Source of the DNA: Stackebrandtia endophytica
GTDB lineage: Bacteria > Actinomycetota > Actinomycetes > Mycobacteriales > Micromonosporaceae
Length of the DNA stretch: 64,000 nucleotides
Direction of reading: 5' to 3'
NCBI RefSeq assembly: GCF_006716355.1
Contig: NZ_VFOW01000001.1
Coordinates: forward strand, 1,240,001 to 1,304,000
Numbering within the stretch: position 1 is the stretch's first letter; every line of letters begins with the position of its first letter. The notes below the pieces were generated by a model. It ran no database searches. It saw nothing but the letters and a program-made list of their open reading frames with translations, and was not told the DNA's origin. Below are positions 43,405-52,132 of this stretch, one piece after another. Made by a program: the position numbers and the translations under genes.

Positions 43405-43803
43405 ATGAATCCCGTGAGCCTCACCCGCTGGGGCGGACGACTGTTGACGTCGATCTCGATCCTGCACGTCATCGCCTTCCTCCCCCATCCGTACTGGCCC
43501 GAGTGGCTCTCCGGCGAGGGAATCACCTCGATGGAGTCGATGGCGTTGTTCTGGGCGCTTCCGGGCGGTCCCGCGGTCGTCGGCATCCTGTTGGGGCTGT
43601 TGGTCTCCCGGATGGGAAAGCACGGCGAGGTCGCGCCCGGCTACATCGGATGGACCGTGTTGGCGTGGGCCGCCGTCGGTATCGCGCTGCTGGGTGTCAG
43701 CGGGTTCGTGCTCATGGTCGTCCCGGCGCTGATGCTGATCACGGCCGCCGTCCTGCGGCGGTCACGTCGGGAGAGTCGCTCAGCGGACGCCGCCGCGGTG
43801 TGA
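43405..43803 (+). CDS. Small membrane protein, DUF6463-like
   Basis: The 132-residue protein has four hydrophobic helices (about residues 12-28, 45-65, 78-98 and 98-118) and the pattern LTRWGGRLLTSISILHV...WPEWLSGE...FWALPGGPAVVGILLGLLV, which I associate with DUF6463. Function unknown. The ATG at 43405 has only a close AAGG upstream. It is convergent with the acetyltransferase gene. Confidence 0.7.
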   Translation: MNPVSLTRWGGRLLTSISILHVIAFLPHPYWPEWLSGEGITSMESMALFWALPGGPAVVGILLGLLVSRMGKHGEVAPGYIGWTVLAWAAVGIALLGVSGFVLMVVPALMLITAAVLRRSRRESRSADAAAV

Positions 43804-43810
43804 CGGGTCG

Positions 43811-44311
43811 TCACCGGATCGTCGGTTCCTCCGTCACCAACTGTTTGGTGTAGCGGTGGGCGGTCACCGGGATCTTGCCGGACAGGGTGTCGGCGCAGTA
43901 GACGAATCGCCCCCTGTCGGCCCAGTCGTTGCGTTCGTAGAACCGGCGGGCCCGGGTGTTGCCGGGAACGACGGCCAGCCAGGCGGCGTGATAGTCCTGC
44001 GCCGCGACCAGGCGTTCCGCCTCGGCCAGCAACGTGTCGGCGACCTTGGTGCCGCGGTGGTCACCGGCTACATAGAACTGTTCGACCTCATCGGCGACGA
44101 TCATGGCGAATCCGGCGATCACCCCGTCGACGGTGACGACCGTGGTGTCGGAGACGGCCGATCCGGCGCGTTCGACGAACGATTCCGGAGTCCGGACGGC
44201 GACCAGTCCCTCCGAGACATGCCCCAGATGACCGTCTCGCCATCCGTCGTTCCAGATCTCGGCCACCGCCGGCACGTCGGCGGGCAGGCCCGCACGGATC
44301 ACCATTGACAT
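43811..44311 (-). CDS. GNAT acetyltransferase
   Basis: The 166-residue protein has the GNAT order: VIRAGLPADVPAVAEIW at the start, VEQFYVAGDHRGTKVADTLL (acetyl-CoA loop with HRGTKVA, about residues 78-97) and VVPGNTRARRFYERNDW near the end. It matches the general N-acetyltransferase type with unknown substrate. Two ATGs (44311 and 44305) are possible; neither has a strong ribosome site. Confidence 0.85.
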   Translation of the reverse strand: MSMVIRAGLPADVPAVAEIWNDGWRDGHLGHVSEGLVAVRTPESFVERAGSAVSDTTVVTVDGVIAGFAMIVADEVEQFYVAGDHRGTKVADTLLAEAERLVAAQDYHAAWLAVVPGNTRARRFYERNDWADRGRFVYCADTLSGKIPVTAHRYTKQLVTEEPTIR

Positions 44312-44440
44312 GGCATCAATGTAACGCCCGCCACCTCCGGCGATCGGCATCACCGGCCACCTGCGGCCATCTCGGTGCGCCATCGGTCGGCGACGTGGCC
44401 GGGCGCCACTGGAGCACCCGGCCACGGCCTTCGGCATCGG

Positions 44441-45625
44441 TTACCAGGACGACAATCGAGTCGCGAACACGTAACGCTTTCCGGCGTACTCGGTGGAGTT
44501 CCACAACTGTCCCTTTTGGCTCCAATAGGAGACGTCCTCGGGACCGATCGGCAGTGCACCGGTGTGGATCTTGGCGGTGTTGCCGGGCACCCAGGTCAGC
44601 AGATCGCCCTTGTTGGCGGATCCGTTGCTGCGGTGGATGTAGAAGACGCCGTTGACCGAGGTCACGCCCTGCATCGATCTGATGGAGACCGTGTAGGACC
44701 AGTCGGCGCGGGCGTATCCGTCGTCGTCCTCGTCGATCAGGTAGACGTCCTGGTCGAGGTTGAACCGGACCATCCGGGTTCCCGTCCCGTTGGCGTCGTA
44801 CTCGGAGACCAGGAGACTGTGCGGGCTGGTCGTGCGGTCCAATGAGGTCTGTGAGTACCGGACCTCGGGTTCTCCGCCGGTGTGGCTGGGAACGTATCGT
44901 CCAAGCTGCGGCAGGACGTACAGGTAGTCGTGTGCCATGTATTGGCCGTTGGCCTGGCGGCCGATCTTGGAGCTGTCGCCGGTGGTGACCTTCATGAGGT
45001 CGTCCATGTCGAACACGCGCACACCGCTGTAGGTGTTGTTGACGTACAGCTTGTCGCCGTACCAGACGATTCCGCCGGCGTGTGCCTTGACGGCGCGGAA
45101 GTCCGCCTGCGAACCGTTCCAGTACGGCTCGACCAACAGGATGTGTCGGTATTCGGGTGTCGTGGAGTTGGTCATGTCGACGAAACTGAGCCGAACGCCC
45201 CGGTTGATACCGGAGCTTCCGGTGTCGTACCAGCTGGTGACCAGGACGTCTTTTCCGTCGACCTTGCCGCCGTCGTAGGCGTCGGAGCTGGAGGTGATGC
45301 CCTGCGGCATCCAGTAGGCGACGCTGCTGTCGCCGCTGTTCCAGCAGAACGAGGCCACCCGGTTGGTGGCGGGGGCGTTGCAGGCCCGGCCGGTGCGGTT
45401 GGCCGATGCGACCACGTCGGCGACGGTGGCGGTGCCGAGGTCGTCCTGCAATCCGGTGATCAGATCGGGATCGGTGCGGTTTATCTTGAGGCGGATGTCG
45501 GCGGCGGCGTCCGCATCCACCCCCTCGGCGTCGGCCGTGTTGAGGAAAAACAGACCGGAGACGACGAGGGCCGCCACCGCAACCAAGACGCTTATTCGTT
45601 GGGACATTGTGCCGGGGACAGTCAC
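44441..45625 (-). CDS. Secreted protein, propeller-like
   Basis: The 394-residue protein has a signal peptide (hydrophobic core VLVAVAALVVSGLFFLNTADA, cleavage near residue 33) and a mature domain with repeated strands of the type GIVWYGDKLYVNNTYSGVRVFDMDDL, suggesting a beta-propeller. Two Cys (in GRACNAPATNRVASFCWN) probably form a disulfide. I cannot name an activity. GTG 45625 has GGAGG at ideal spacing. A LacI-type operator (45678-45692) in the divergent region suggests carbohydrate-linked control. Confidence 0.75.
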   Translation of the reverse strand: MTVPGTMSQRISVLVAVAALVVSGLFFLNTADAEGVDADAAADIRLKINRTDPDLITGLQDDLGTATVADVVASANRTGRACNAPATNRVASFCWNSGDSSVAYWMPQGITSSSDAYDGGKVDGKDVLVTSWYDTGSSGINRGVRLSFVDMTNSTTPEYRHILLVEPYWNGSQADFRAVKAHAGGIVWYGDKLYVNNTYSGVRVFDMDDLMKVTTGDSSKIGRQANGQYMAHDYLYVLPQLGRYVPSHTGGEPEVRYSQTSLDRTTSPHSLLVSEYDANGTGTRMVRFNLDQDVYLIDEDDDGYARADWSYTVSIRSMQGVTSVNGVFYIHRSNGSANKGDLLTWVPGNTAKIHTGALPIGPEDVSYWSQKGQLWNSTEYAGKRYVFATRLSSW

Positions 45626-45677
45626 TTAATCCTCCGTTTGGGAAAGATAGCGCTTGCCCCACCACCCTAGAAGAAAA

Positions 45678-45692
45678 TGTAAACGTTTCAAT
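45678..45692. promoter_or_regulatory. LacI-family-type operator
   Basis: TGTAAACGTTTCAAT matches the LacI-family consensus TGNAANCGNTNNCA at all but one position. It lies between the divergent secreted protein and sugar isomerase genes, in an AT-richer stretch. No LacI-type regulator gene is in the window. Confidence 0.5.
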
Positions 45693-45871
45693 CCATTGCC
45701 GGCCGTCCGCTGCGGACATTTCCGGCGAAACCGGCGGACAATCGGGTCGATTGCGGAGAATTCATGGGCCACAACGATTTGCGAGCGACGCGTATCAACG
45801 GTGGCGATAAGCCCGAGAGCCTGATAGAACAACCACAGGGAGCGTTCCCAGTCGACTCTCAAGGAGCTGGT

Positions 45872-46624
45872 ATGCCACCGAACTCCCCCGACCACACCAC
45901 CGCGGTAGCCCTGTACGGGGTACGTGATCACCTGGCCGACGATCCGCTCGCCACCCTGGAACGATTGGCACGGATCGGTTTTCGCCACGCCGAACCGTTC
46001 GGCATCACCGAACGACTCGATTCGCTCAAGTCCGCACGACAGGCGACCGGCTTCACGTTCGCCACCGCCCACTCCGGACTCATCGGTCACGACACCGGGC
46101 TGGTGTTCGACGCGGCGAACGAGCTCGGCGTGTCCACGGTGATCCATCCGTTCACCGAGCCTGACCTGTGGCGTGAACCCGCGGACCTCGACGGTATCGC
46201 CGAGGCACTGAACGCCATGGTGCCCGACGCGACCTCCCGAGGACTGCGACTGGCCTACCACAACCACTGGTGGGAGGTGAAGAACCGGATCGGCGACCGC
46301 ACCGCGCTGGAGTACTTCGCCGATCGACTGGATCCCGCGATCGTTCTGCAGGTGGACACCTATTGGGCGGCCGTCGGCGGCGAAGCACCGGAGGCGCTGC
46401 TGAAACGCCTGGGCGACCGAGTCGTGGCCCTCCACATCAAAGACGGCGACCTCTCGCTGGACGGCACCGGTCAAACCCCGGCCGGCGACGGGCGTGTCGA
46501 CATTCCCCCGGTGTTGGCCGCCGCGCCCGAGGCACAACGGATCATCGAGTTCGACTCCTTCGACGGTGACGTCTTTCAAGCGGTCACCGACAGTCTGACC
46601 TACCTGAGGCGGGTGGACCGATGA
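45872..46624 (+). CDS. Sugar phosphate isomerase/epimerase family protein
   Basis: The 250-residue TIM-barrel protein is of the AP-endonuclease-2-like xylose isomerase group. Metal-site segments visible are RHAEPFG, TAHSGL, YHNHWWEVKN and LQVDTYW, with HIKDGD near the end and IEFDSFDGD as the final Glu/Asp site. Such enzymes isomerise or epimerise sugars and inositols. GGAGC precedes the ATG at 45872. Its stop overlaps the start of the Gfo/Idh/MocA gene (ATGA), so the pair is an operon for oxidising and rearranging a sugar derivative. Confidence 0.88.
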   Translation: MPPNSPDHTTAVALYGVRDHLADDPLATLERLARIGFRHAEPFGITERLDSLKSARQATGFTFATAHSGLIGHDTGLVFDAANELGVSTVIHPFTEPDLWREPADLDGIAEALNAMVPDATSRGLRLAYHNHWWEVKNRIGDRTALEYFADRLDPAIVLQVDTYWAAVGGEAPEALLKRLGDRVVALHIKDGDLSLDGTGQTPAGDGRVDIPPVLAAAPEAQRIIEFDSFDGDVFQAVTDSLTYLRRVDR

Positions 46625-47712
46625 GTATGGGAGTCGGAATCATCGGTGCGGGTGTCATCAGCGACACCTATCTGGCCAACCTCAACGGCTTCGGTGACGT
46701 GTCGGTGCGCTTCGTCGCCGACCTGGACACCGCCAGGGCCGCGGCGCAGGCGACCAGGCACGACGTGGCCGACAGCGGAACGGTTGCACAACTGCTGGAA
46801 CGCGACGACGTCGAGCTGGTCGTCAACCTGACCGTTCCCGCGGCCCACGCCGAGGTCGGTTCGGCGGTGCTTGAGTCGGGAAGGCACCTGTGGCAGGAGA
46901 AACCGCTGGCCACCAACCGTACGGACGCGGCGAAGCTGCTGGAGTTGGCCGAGGCCAACGGTCTACGGGTGGCCTGTGCTCCCGACACGGTGCTGGGGCC
47001 GGGAATCCAGACCGCCCGCCGAGCCGTCGAATCGGGCCGGATCGGACGACCGATCACCGGGTTGGCGCTGTTCCAATCACGCGGCCCGGACGCCTGGCAT
47101 CCCGGTCCGGAGTTCCTCTTCCAGGCCGGAGCCGGGCCGCTGTTCGACATCGGCCCCTACTACCTGACCACGCTGGCTCTGGTCTTCGGGCCGGTTCGGC
47201 GGGTGACGGCCACCGGCACCCGGGCCCGCACTCGGCGGACCATTCAGGCCGGGCCCCGCGCCGGCACGGTCTTCGACGTGACCGAGCCGACCACGGTCAA
47301 CGCGCTCATCGAGTTCGTCGACGGCGGGTCGGCACAGCTGCTGATGAGTTTCGACTCCGGCGTGTCCCGAACCTGTGTCGAGGTGACCGCCGAGCACGGC
47401 AGTCTGATCCTGCCCGACCCCAACGGTTTCGACGGTGACACGCGGTTGTGCTCGGTGTCCGACGCCGAGGAGCTGACGTTCCCGGCGGCCGGCCACACCG
47501 CTACGCGCGGCATCGGAGTGCTCGACCTGGCCCGATCCATTCGCGCCGGGGTACCCGAACGCGCCGGTGGGCGGTTGGCGTACCACGTGCTCGACGTCAT
47601 GGTCGCCGTCGACGAGGCCGCCCGACGGGGCGAGCCGGTCGCCGTCGAATCCCGATTCGATCCGATTCCGTTGTTGCCCGACGATTGGGACCCGTTCGCC
47701 AGGACCCTGTAA
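46621..47712 (+). CDS. Gfo/Idh/MocA family oxidoreductase
   Basis: The 363-residue NAD(P)-dependent dehydrogenase has a Rossmann start MGVGIIGAGVISDTYLANL and the family's catalytic Lys motif WQEKPLATN (about residues 90-98), then the C-terminal alpha/beta domain with HPGPEFLFQAGAGPLFDIGPYY. It oxidises or reduces a sugar, often coupled to an isomerase as here. The substrate is unknown; no sugar transporter is adjacent. A hairpin (47721-47755) follows. Confidence 0.9.
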   Translation: MSMGVGIIGAGVISDTYLANLNGFGDVSVRFVADLDTARAAAQATRHDVADSGTVAQLLERDDVELVVNLTVPAAHAEVGSAVLESGRHLWQEKPLATNRTDAAKLLELAEANGLRVACAPDTVLGPGIQTARRAVESGRIGRPITGLALFQSRGPDAWHPGPEFLFQAGAGPLFDIGPYYLTTLALVFGPVRRVTATGTRARTRRTIQAGPRAGTVFDVTEPTTVNALIEFVDGGSAQLLMSFDSGVSRTCVEVTAEHGSLILPDPNGFDGDTRLCSVSDAEELTFPAAGHTATRGIGVLDLARSIRAGVPERAGGRLAYHVLDVMVAVDEAARRGEPVAVESRFDPIPLLPDDWDPFARTL

Positions 47713-47720
47713 CCACCACT

Positions 47721-47755
47721 CGCCGGTCCGGCCACGGTTCGTGGCGGGACCGGCG
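47721..47755. terminator. Bidirectional terminator between the oxidoreductase and MFS genes
   Basis: Outer arms CGCCGGTCC / GGACCGGCG with inner GCCAC / GTGGC form a two-part stem between convergent stop codons. Confidence 0.65.
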
Positions 47756-47767
47756 GGCGCCAACGGG

Positions 47768-48985
47768 TCACACGGCGGTGTCGACCGACTCCGCGACGGC
47801 GGTCGCGGGCGTGGTGAGCTTTCGGCCCAGGTGCAGGTACAACGCCGCGACGGCCATCAACACCGTCATTCCCACCAGGACCAGGCGATAGTCCACTGCG
47901 GTCACCAACAGGGCGCCCAACGCCACCGAAGTCACCTGCGGAACCGCGAAGGACTGGTCCATCGCCGACGAGACCCGTCCGATGATGTGCGTCGGGGACA
48001 GCCGCTGCACCAGGGTGTTGGCCGCCACCACCATGAGTGGCAGCGCCGCTCCGATCAACGGGGCCACCGCAAGCACACTGACCACATTGGGCAATATCCA
48101 CACCACCGTGGTCACCGCGATCATTCCGAGCGCGAGGGCGGCGGTTGCCAACTCTCCCAATCTCTTGACGGTGCGGGCGGCGAAAACGCCACCGAGCAGG
48201 CCGCCGACACCCATGACGGTGACGATGATCGAGATGAACTCAGTCGACTTGCCGAGGCCGTCGTCGACGATGGCGAAGGCGACCGCCTCGATCGCACCGA
48301 TCGAACCACCAGCCAGCAGCAATCCCAGGGCGGCGCGGCGCAGACCGGGCTGACCGCCGAGGAACTTGAATCCCGCGACCAGTTCCGAACGCCACGGTTT
48401 GGTGCGTGAGGGAACGGCCTTCTCCCGGATCGGCACGAATCCGATGGCGACGGCGGCCAACACCAGGCAGACCACGTTGACCAGCGCGACGGCCATTCCG
48501 CCTCCGAACAGGTAGATCCCGGCGCCCACCAGCGGACCGGCCAACCGCATTCCCTGGCGGACGGTCTGGCTCAATCCGTTGGCCTCCACCAGCAGGTCGG
48601 CGGGCAGGACCTTCTTCAGTAGGCCGTTCAGCGCGGGGCCATCGACGGTGCTGCCGACCCCCAGCAGGAACGCGGTCAGGTAGACCAGCCACACGTCACC
48701 GGAACCGTCCACGAAGAACAGTGGGATCAGGAACAGGGCGTTGACCAGGTTGGCCACCACCAGGAACGGGCGGTGGGGAAACCGGTCGACGAACATCGCG
48801 AACAGCGGCGCGGCCAGCATCGGCGCGCCCAGGAAGAACATGGTGAGTCCGGCCGCCCCGTTGGAGCCGGTGAGGTCTTTGACCCAGATGGCCAACACCA
48901 ACAGCATCAGTGAGTCGCCGATGGTGGCGGTGGCGGTTCCGGCGAACAGTTGTGGGTATCCGGTTTGCTTGAAAACGGCACGCAT
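47768..48985 (-). CDS. MFS transporter
   Basis: The 405-residue protein has about 11-12 transmembrane helices and the major-facilitator signature between helices 2 and 3 (MFVDRFPHRPFLVVANL, about residues 62-78). The layout fits the MFS_3/enterobactin-exporter-like group of drug efflux pumps. GAAGGG precedes the ATG. The ArsR-type regulator gene lies immediately upstream on the same strand, so the transporter may be under its control. Substrate unknown. Confidence 0.88.
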   Translation of the reverse strand: MRAVFKQTGYPQLFAGTATATIGDSLMLLVLAIWVKDLTGSNGAAGLTMFFLGAPMLAAPLFAMFVDRFPHRPFLVVANLVNALFLIPLFFVDGSGDVWLVYLTAFLLGVGSTVDGPALNGLLKKVLPADLLVEANGLSQTVRQGMRLAGPLVGAGIYLFGGGMAVALVNVVCLVLAAVAIGFVPIREKAVPSRTKPWRSELVAGFKFLGGQPGLRRAALGLLLAGGSIGAIEAVAFAIVDDGLGKSTEFISIIVTVMGVGGLLGGVFAARTVKRLGELATAALALGMIAVTTVVWILPNVVSVLAVAPLIGAALPLMVVAANTLVQRLSPTHIIGRVSSAMDQSFAVPQVTSVALGALLVTAVDYRLVLVGMTVLMAVAALYLHLGRKLTTPATAVAESVDTAV

Positions 48986-49139
48986 GACGGCGCCCTTCTT
49001 ATCGAGAGGCTCGGAATATGACGAGGGGTGGTGAAGGAAACCACTGTGGAGTGGACTGGCGTCGACGGGTTTTCGACGCGGGTGTTGCGACGGGCCGACT
49101 GGTGTGAGCGATGTGGACGCCGCGAGGGTGGCGTTTCAG

Positions 49140-49181
49140 CCGTTCGCCGACGCCACGGGCGGATGTCGCGTCGGCGAACGG
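49140..49181 (-). terminator. Inverted repeat after the ArsR-type regulator gene
   Basis: Perfect 13-bp arms CCGTTCGCCGACG / CGTCGGCGAACGG with a 16-base spacer, 19 bases after the regulator's stop codon and before the MFS start. It may terminate or partly attenuate transcription into the MFS gene, or be an operator. Confidence 0.4.
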
Positions 49182-49199
49182 TGCCGGGGGTGATTCGCG

Positions 49200-49826
49200 T
49201 TAAGCCGACGGGCCGTCGGGCGCGGTGTCGGTCTCTTCGAGGCCGCGTGAGGGGAATCCGTCCGCATACAGCCGAACCGGGCGGGAGTCGGCCGGCCGGG
49301 ACGACGGGTCGGTGATTCGATCCACGTACTTGGTAAACAAAACTCGGATGTCTTCGGCCAATTGAGACAGTTCCTCGGGCGTCAGATAGGAGATCGCCTG
49401 ATTGTGGAAGCTGGATCGCCGCCACTGCGCCGGTTCGGACTGTCGATCGATACGCCATCGCCGCAGTTCGCCGATCATGTATTCGAGGAAGGCGGTGCCG
49501 CCGGCCTGGCTGGCGGCGGCCAGTTCCGGGTCGTCGGTGTCGTCGTTGAACGAGGTGCTCTCGGGCACCAGCCGCCAGAAACGCTGCCGACCGCGTCCTT
49601 CGCCGGTCTCCTCGATGAACCCGTGCGCGGCCAACTGTCGCAGGTGCCAGGAGCAGTTGGCGGGGCTCTCCCCGACACGCGCGGCCAGGTCGGTGGCGGT
49701 CGCGGGGCCACCGATTCCCAGCAGCTCCAGCAACCGCAGTCGCAGTGGATGGGCGATCGCCTTGACCGCGCCGGCGTCACGCAACGGCCGGTCGGCCCAT
49801 TCGGTGGTTTCCTTTTCATCACTCAC
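49200..49826 (-). CDS. ArsR-type helix-turn-helix regulator
   Basis: The 208-residue protein has an ArsR-like winged helix (AVKAIAHPLRLRLLELLGI, then LAARVGESPANCSWHLRQLAAHGF as the recognition region) near residues 20-75, and a long C-terminal helical domain of unknown ligand specificity. No metal-binding CxC motif is seen. GTG 49826 is chosen because the conserved domain starts there; it is placed directly after the 36-bp palindrome at 49828-49863, which is likely its own operator. The MFS gene downstream is the likely target. Confidence 0.85.
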   Translation of the reverse strand: MSDEKETTEWADRPLRDAGAVKAIAHPLRLRLLELLGIGGPATATDLAARVGESPANCSWHLRQLAAHGFIEETGEGRGRQRFWRLVPESTSFNDDTDDPELAAASQAGGTAFLEYMIGELRRWRIDRQSEPAQWRRSSFHNQAISYLTPEELSQLAEDIRVLFTKYVDRITDPSSRPADSRPVRLYADGFPSRGLEETDTAPDGPSA

Positions 49827-49827
49827 G

Positions 49828-49863
49828 CTTGAAAAGATATCTTTCGAAAGAACTCTTTTCAAG
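49828..49863. promoter_or_regulatory. 36-bp palindromic operator before the ArsR-type gene
   Basis: The halves CTTGAAAAGATATCTTTC and the complement of GAAAGAACTCTTTTCAAG agree at 16 of 18 positions, symmetric about 49845.5. It is AT-rich against the local GC content and abuts the regulator start codon, so it is probably an autoregulatory site overlapping the promoter. Confidence 0.7.
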
Positions 49864-49899
49864 TAGGAGTGGTCGGCGTCACACATTGATCCGGGCAAG

Positions 49900-49932
49900 C
49901 AAAAACCGGCGTGGGCCTGGGCCCACGCCGGT
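49900..49932 (-). terminator. Terminator of the M16-M16-nudC operon
   Basis: On the minus strand ACCGGCGTGGGC / GCCCACGCCGGT (12 bp, 4-base loop) is followed by TTTTTGC, 27 bases after the nudC stop codon. Confidence 0.88.
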
Positions 49933-49958
49933 CACGGCGAACGACGTCGAGGCGACGG

Positions 49959-50825
49959 TCAACCGACCAGTCGGGGTTCAACCTTCGCCAGCCATCGCTC
50001 CATGAGGAATCGCGAGATCGAAATCGACGGCGGAACCCGCAGCGGCCCCGCCTCACCCCGCAGTGCGGCCGCCAACTCGTCCCGATGAAACCACCGGGCG
50101 TGCGCGATCTCGTCATCCTGGACGACGATCCGGGCAGTCGGATCCGCGACACCTTCGAACGCCAGCATCAACGAACGGGGAAACGGCCACGGCTGACTGG
50201 CCACATAGGTCAGATCGGTCAGGGTCACCCCGACCTCCTCCCCCACCTCACGGTGTGCGGCGGCCTCGGCCGACTCGCCCGGTTCGACGAACCCGGCCAC
50301 ACAGGAGTATCTGTCCGACGGCCAACCGACGCCGTTGGCCAACAGGCACCGGTCCGCACCATCGGTGATCATCACCATGATCGCGGGGTCGGTTCGCGGC
50401 CACACGACATCGTCGGTGGTGCGCCGTTCCCAGCCGCCGGCCGTGGGTCGAGTCGGCGTCCCGTCGAGGTGATGGAACCGATGGTCCACATGCCACCGAA
50501 CCAGCGCCACCGCCTCGGTCAACACCCCGGCGTCGAACTCCGACAGCTCGGCGCCGACCTCGCGCAGGCCACCGCCGTCAACAACGGTGGTCGCGACCGC
50601 GAAGTAGGGGGTCTCCTCGCCACCCAGGTACAACCGGTCCCCAGCGGGCGCCTCGGCCGGGGTGACGAACCGAAGCCTCGGCGGGTCACCCTCGACGGGC
50701 GCCGACGCGGTCTCGGGATCGACCAGCAGGACACGCGATCGCTGCCACGCGGCGGCCAGCCAGGCGGAGTCGTTACGGCGGTGAGCGGCGCGGTCGAGCA
50801 CCGATCGGGACAGCCGAGGTGTCAT
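49959..50825 (-). CDS. nudC: NAD+ diphosphatase NudC-like Nudix hydrolase lacking zinc-ribbon cysteines
   Basis: The 288-residue enzyme hydrolyses NAD(H) and probably NAD caps on RNA. The Nudix box is GFVEPGESAEAAAHREVGEE (about residues 189-208) and the NudC-specific SQPWPFPRSLM follows (about 218-228). In most NudC proteins a four-Cys zinc ribbon precedes the Nudix domain; here the equivalent region (HVDHRFHHLDGTPTRPTAGG) has no Cys at all. The start overlaps the M16 gene stop (ATGA). The mycobacterial equivalent is Rv3199c, between uvrD2 and adnAB. Confidence 0.9.
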   Translation of the reverse strand: MTPRLSRSVLDRAAHRRNDSAWLAAAWQRSRVLLVDPETASAPVEGDPPRLRFVTPAEAPAGDRLYLGGEETPYFAVATTVVDGGGLREVGAELSEFDAGVLTEAVALVRWHVDHRFHHLDGTPTRPTAGGWERRTTDDVVWPRTDPAIMVMITDGADRCLLANGVGWPSDRYSCVAGFVEPGESAEAAAHREVGEEVGVTLTDLTYVASQPWPFPRSLMLAFEGVADPTARIVVQDDEIAHARWFHRDELAAALRGEAGPLRVPPSISISRFLMERWLAKVEPRLVG

Positions 50826-52132
50826 TGGCTCACCGGTGTCAACGTCTCCAACGGCTGCTGTATCCGACCGGCTTCGCCCAGGACCACGGTGACGGCCTTC
50901 GCCGGTGCCAGTACCTCGGCGGAGACTCGTGCGATGTCGTCGGCGGTGACCTTCGCCAGTCGGTTGGCGTGTTCCAACAGCCAGTCGATGCGCAGGCCCA
51001 GACCAGCGAACGACGACGCCAGCGAGGCCAGGCCCGACTGGGTGGCCGTGCCCAACCGCAGGGTGCCCAGGGCGTAACGACGCGCCCGCTCCAGCTCCTC
51101 GTCGGTGACGTCGGTGGACACCATTCGTCCCAGCTCGTACCAGATCTCCCACAGCGCCGGAGCGGTCACCTCGGTGGCCACGTCGGCGGCGATGATGATG
51201 GACGACCCCGCCAGCGCGTGGTCGACGGAGGAACGAGGCGAGTAGGTGTACCCCTTGTCCTCCCGAATGTTGGCGACCAGCCGAGACGAGAAGTATCCGC
51301 CGTAGATCAGGTTGGCCAACTGCTGTGCGGCGTTGTCGGGGTGGGTGCGCGGCACCGCGGTCATCGCCATCCGGATCGACGACTGCACCGAGTCGCGGCG
51401 GTCGACCAGCAGCAGCGGCCCGGTCTCCAGTGGTGGAACCGGTTCGACCTTCTCACCGCCGCCGGCACCGTTCCAGTCGGCCAGTGCCGCCTGTCCGGCG
51501 TCCAGCGCCTCCTCCGTGGGCAGGTCACCGACGATGACCAGCGTCGCGCCCGCCGGGTGCAGCCGATCCGCGTGCAATTGGCGGACCTGTTCGGCCAGCA
51601 CGGCCGAGACGTCCTCGGGTTCGGGAGTCTGGATCGCATACGGGTGCCCGGGGAACACTCGCTTCATCAGCGCGACCTGCACCTGGTGAGCGGCCTGTTG
51701 CCGGGCGACGTTGAGCCGGTCGACGAGGCGGCCGCGTTCGGACTCGACCTGGTCCTGCGGATAGGTGGCGCCGTGCAGAACCTCCGACAACGTCGCCAAC
51801 ATCCGGGGCAGTCCGTCGACGAGGCTGTTGCCCGCCATCAGAAGCCGGTCGGCGTCGACTCCGACGGAGAACGCACCGCCGACGCTCTGCAGTTCGGCGG
51901 CGATCTCCACGATGTTCTTGTCGGCGGTGCCTGACAGCAGGGTCTGCGCCAACACCGCCGACTGGGCGACGTCGGCGTGGGCGAACGGGACCCGCAGCCG
52001 CACCTCGACCAGCGGAACCGACGTACGGCGGATCGCCAGGATCGTCAGTCCATTGGGAAGTGTCCGCTCATCACAGGTCGGCAGCGTGAACTCGGTGTCC
52101 GGAGCCAGATCCGGCACGGGAATGGTCGGCAT
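50822..52132 (-). CDS. M16 family protein without the zinc motif (partner subunit)
   Basis: The 436-residue protein has the M16 (pitrilysin/MPP) fold: LPNGLTILAIRRTSVPLVEVRL at the start and two homologous halves. The HxxEH zinc motif is absent (the region reads AQSAVLAQTLLSG), so this is the non-catalytic partner, like the alpha subunit of MPP-type pairs. Its start overlaps the stop of the catalytic M16 gene (TGATG) and its stop overlaps the nudC start (ATGA), so all three are one translationally coupled operon. Confidence 0.9.
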   Translation of the reverse strand: MPTIPVPDLAPDTEFTLPTCDERTLPNGLTILAIRRTSVPLVEVRLRVPFAHADVAQSAVLAQTLLSGTADKNIVEIAAELQSVGGAFSVGVDADRLLMAGNSLVDGLPRMLATLSEVLHGATYPQDQVESERGRLVDRLNVARQQAAHQVQVALMKRVFPGHPYAIQTPEPEDVSAVLAEQVRQLHADRLHPAGATLVIVGDLPTEEALDAGQAALADWNGAGGGEKVEPVPPLETGPLLLVDRRDSVQSSIRMAMTAVPRTHPDNAAQQLANLIYGGYFSSRLVANIREDKGYTYSPRSSVDHALAGSSIIIAADVATEVTAPALWEIWYELGRMVSTDVTDEELERARRYALGTLRLGTATQSGLASLASSFAGLGLRIDWLLEHANRLAKVTADDIARVSAEVLAPAKAVTVVLGEAGRIQQPLETLTPVSQ

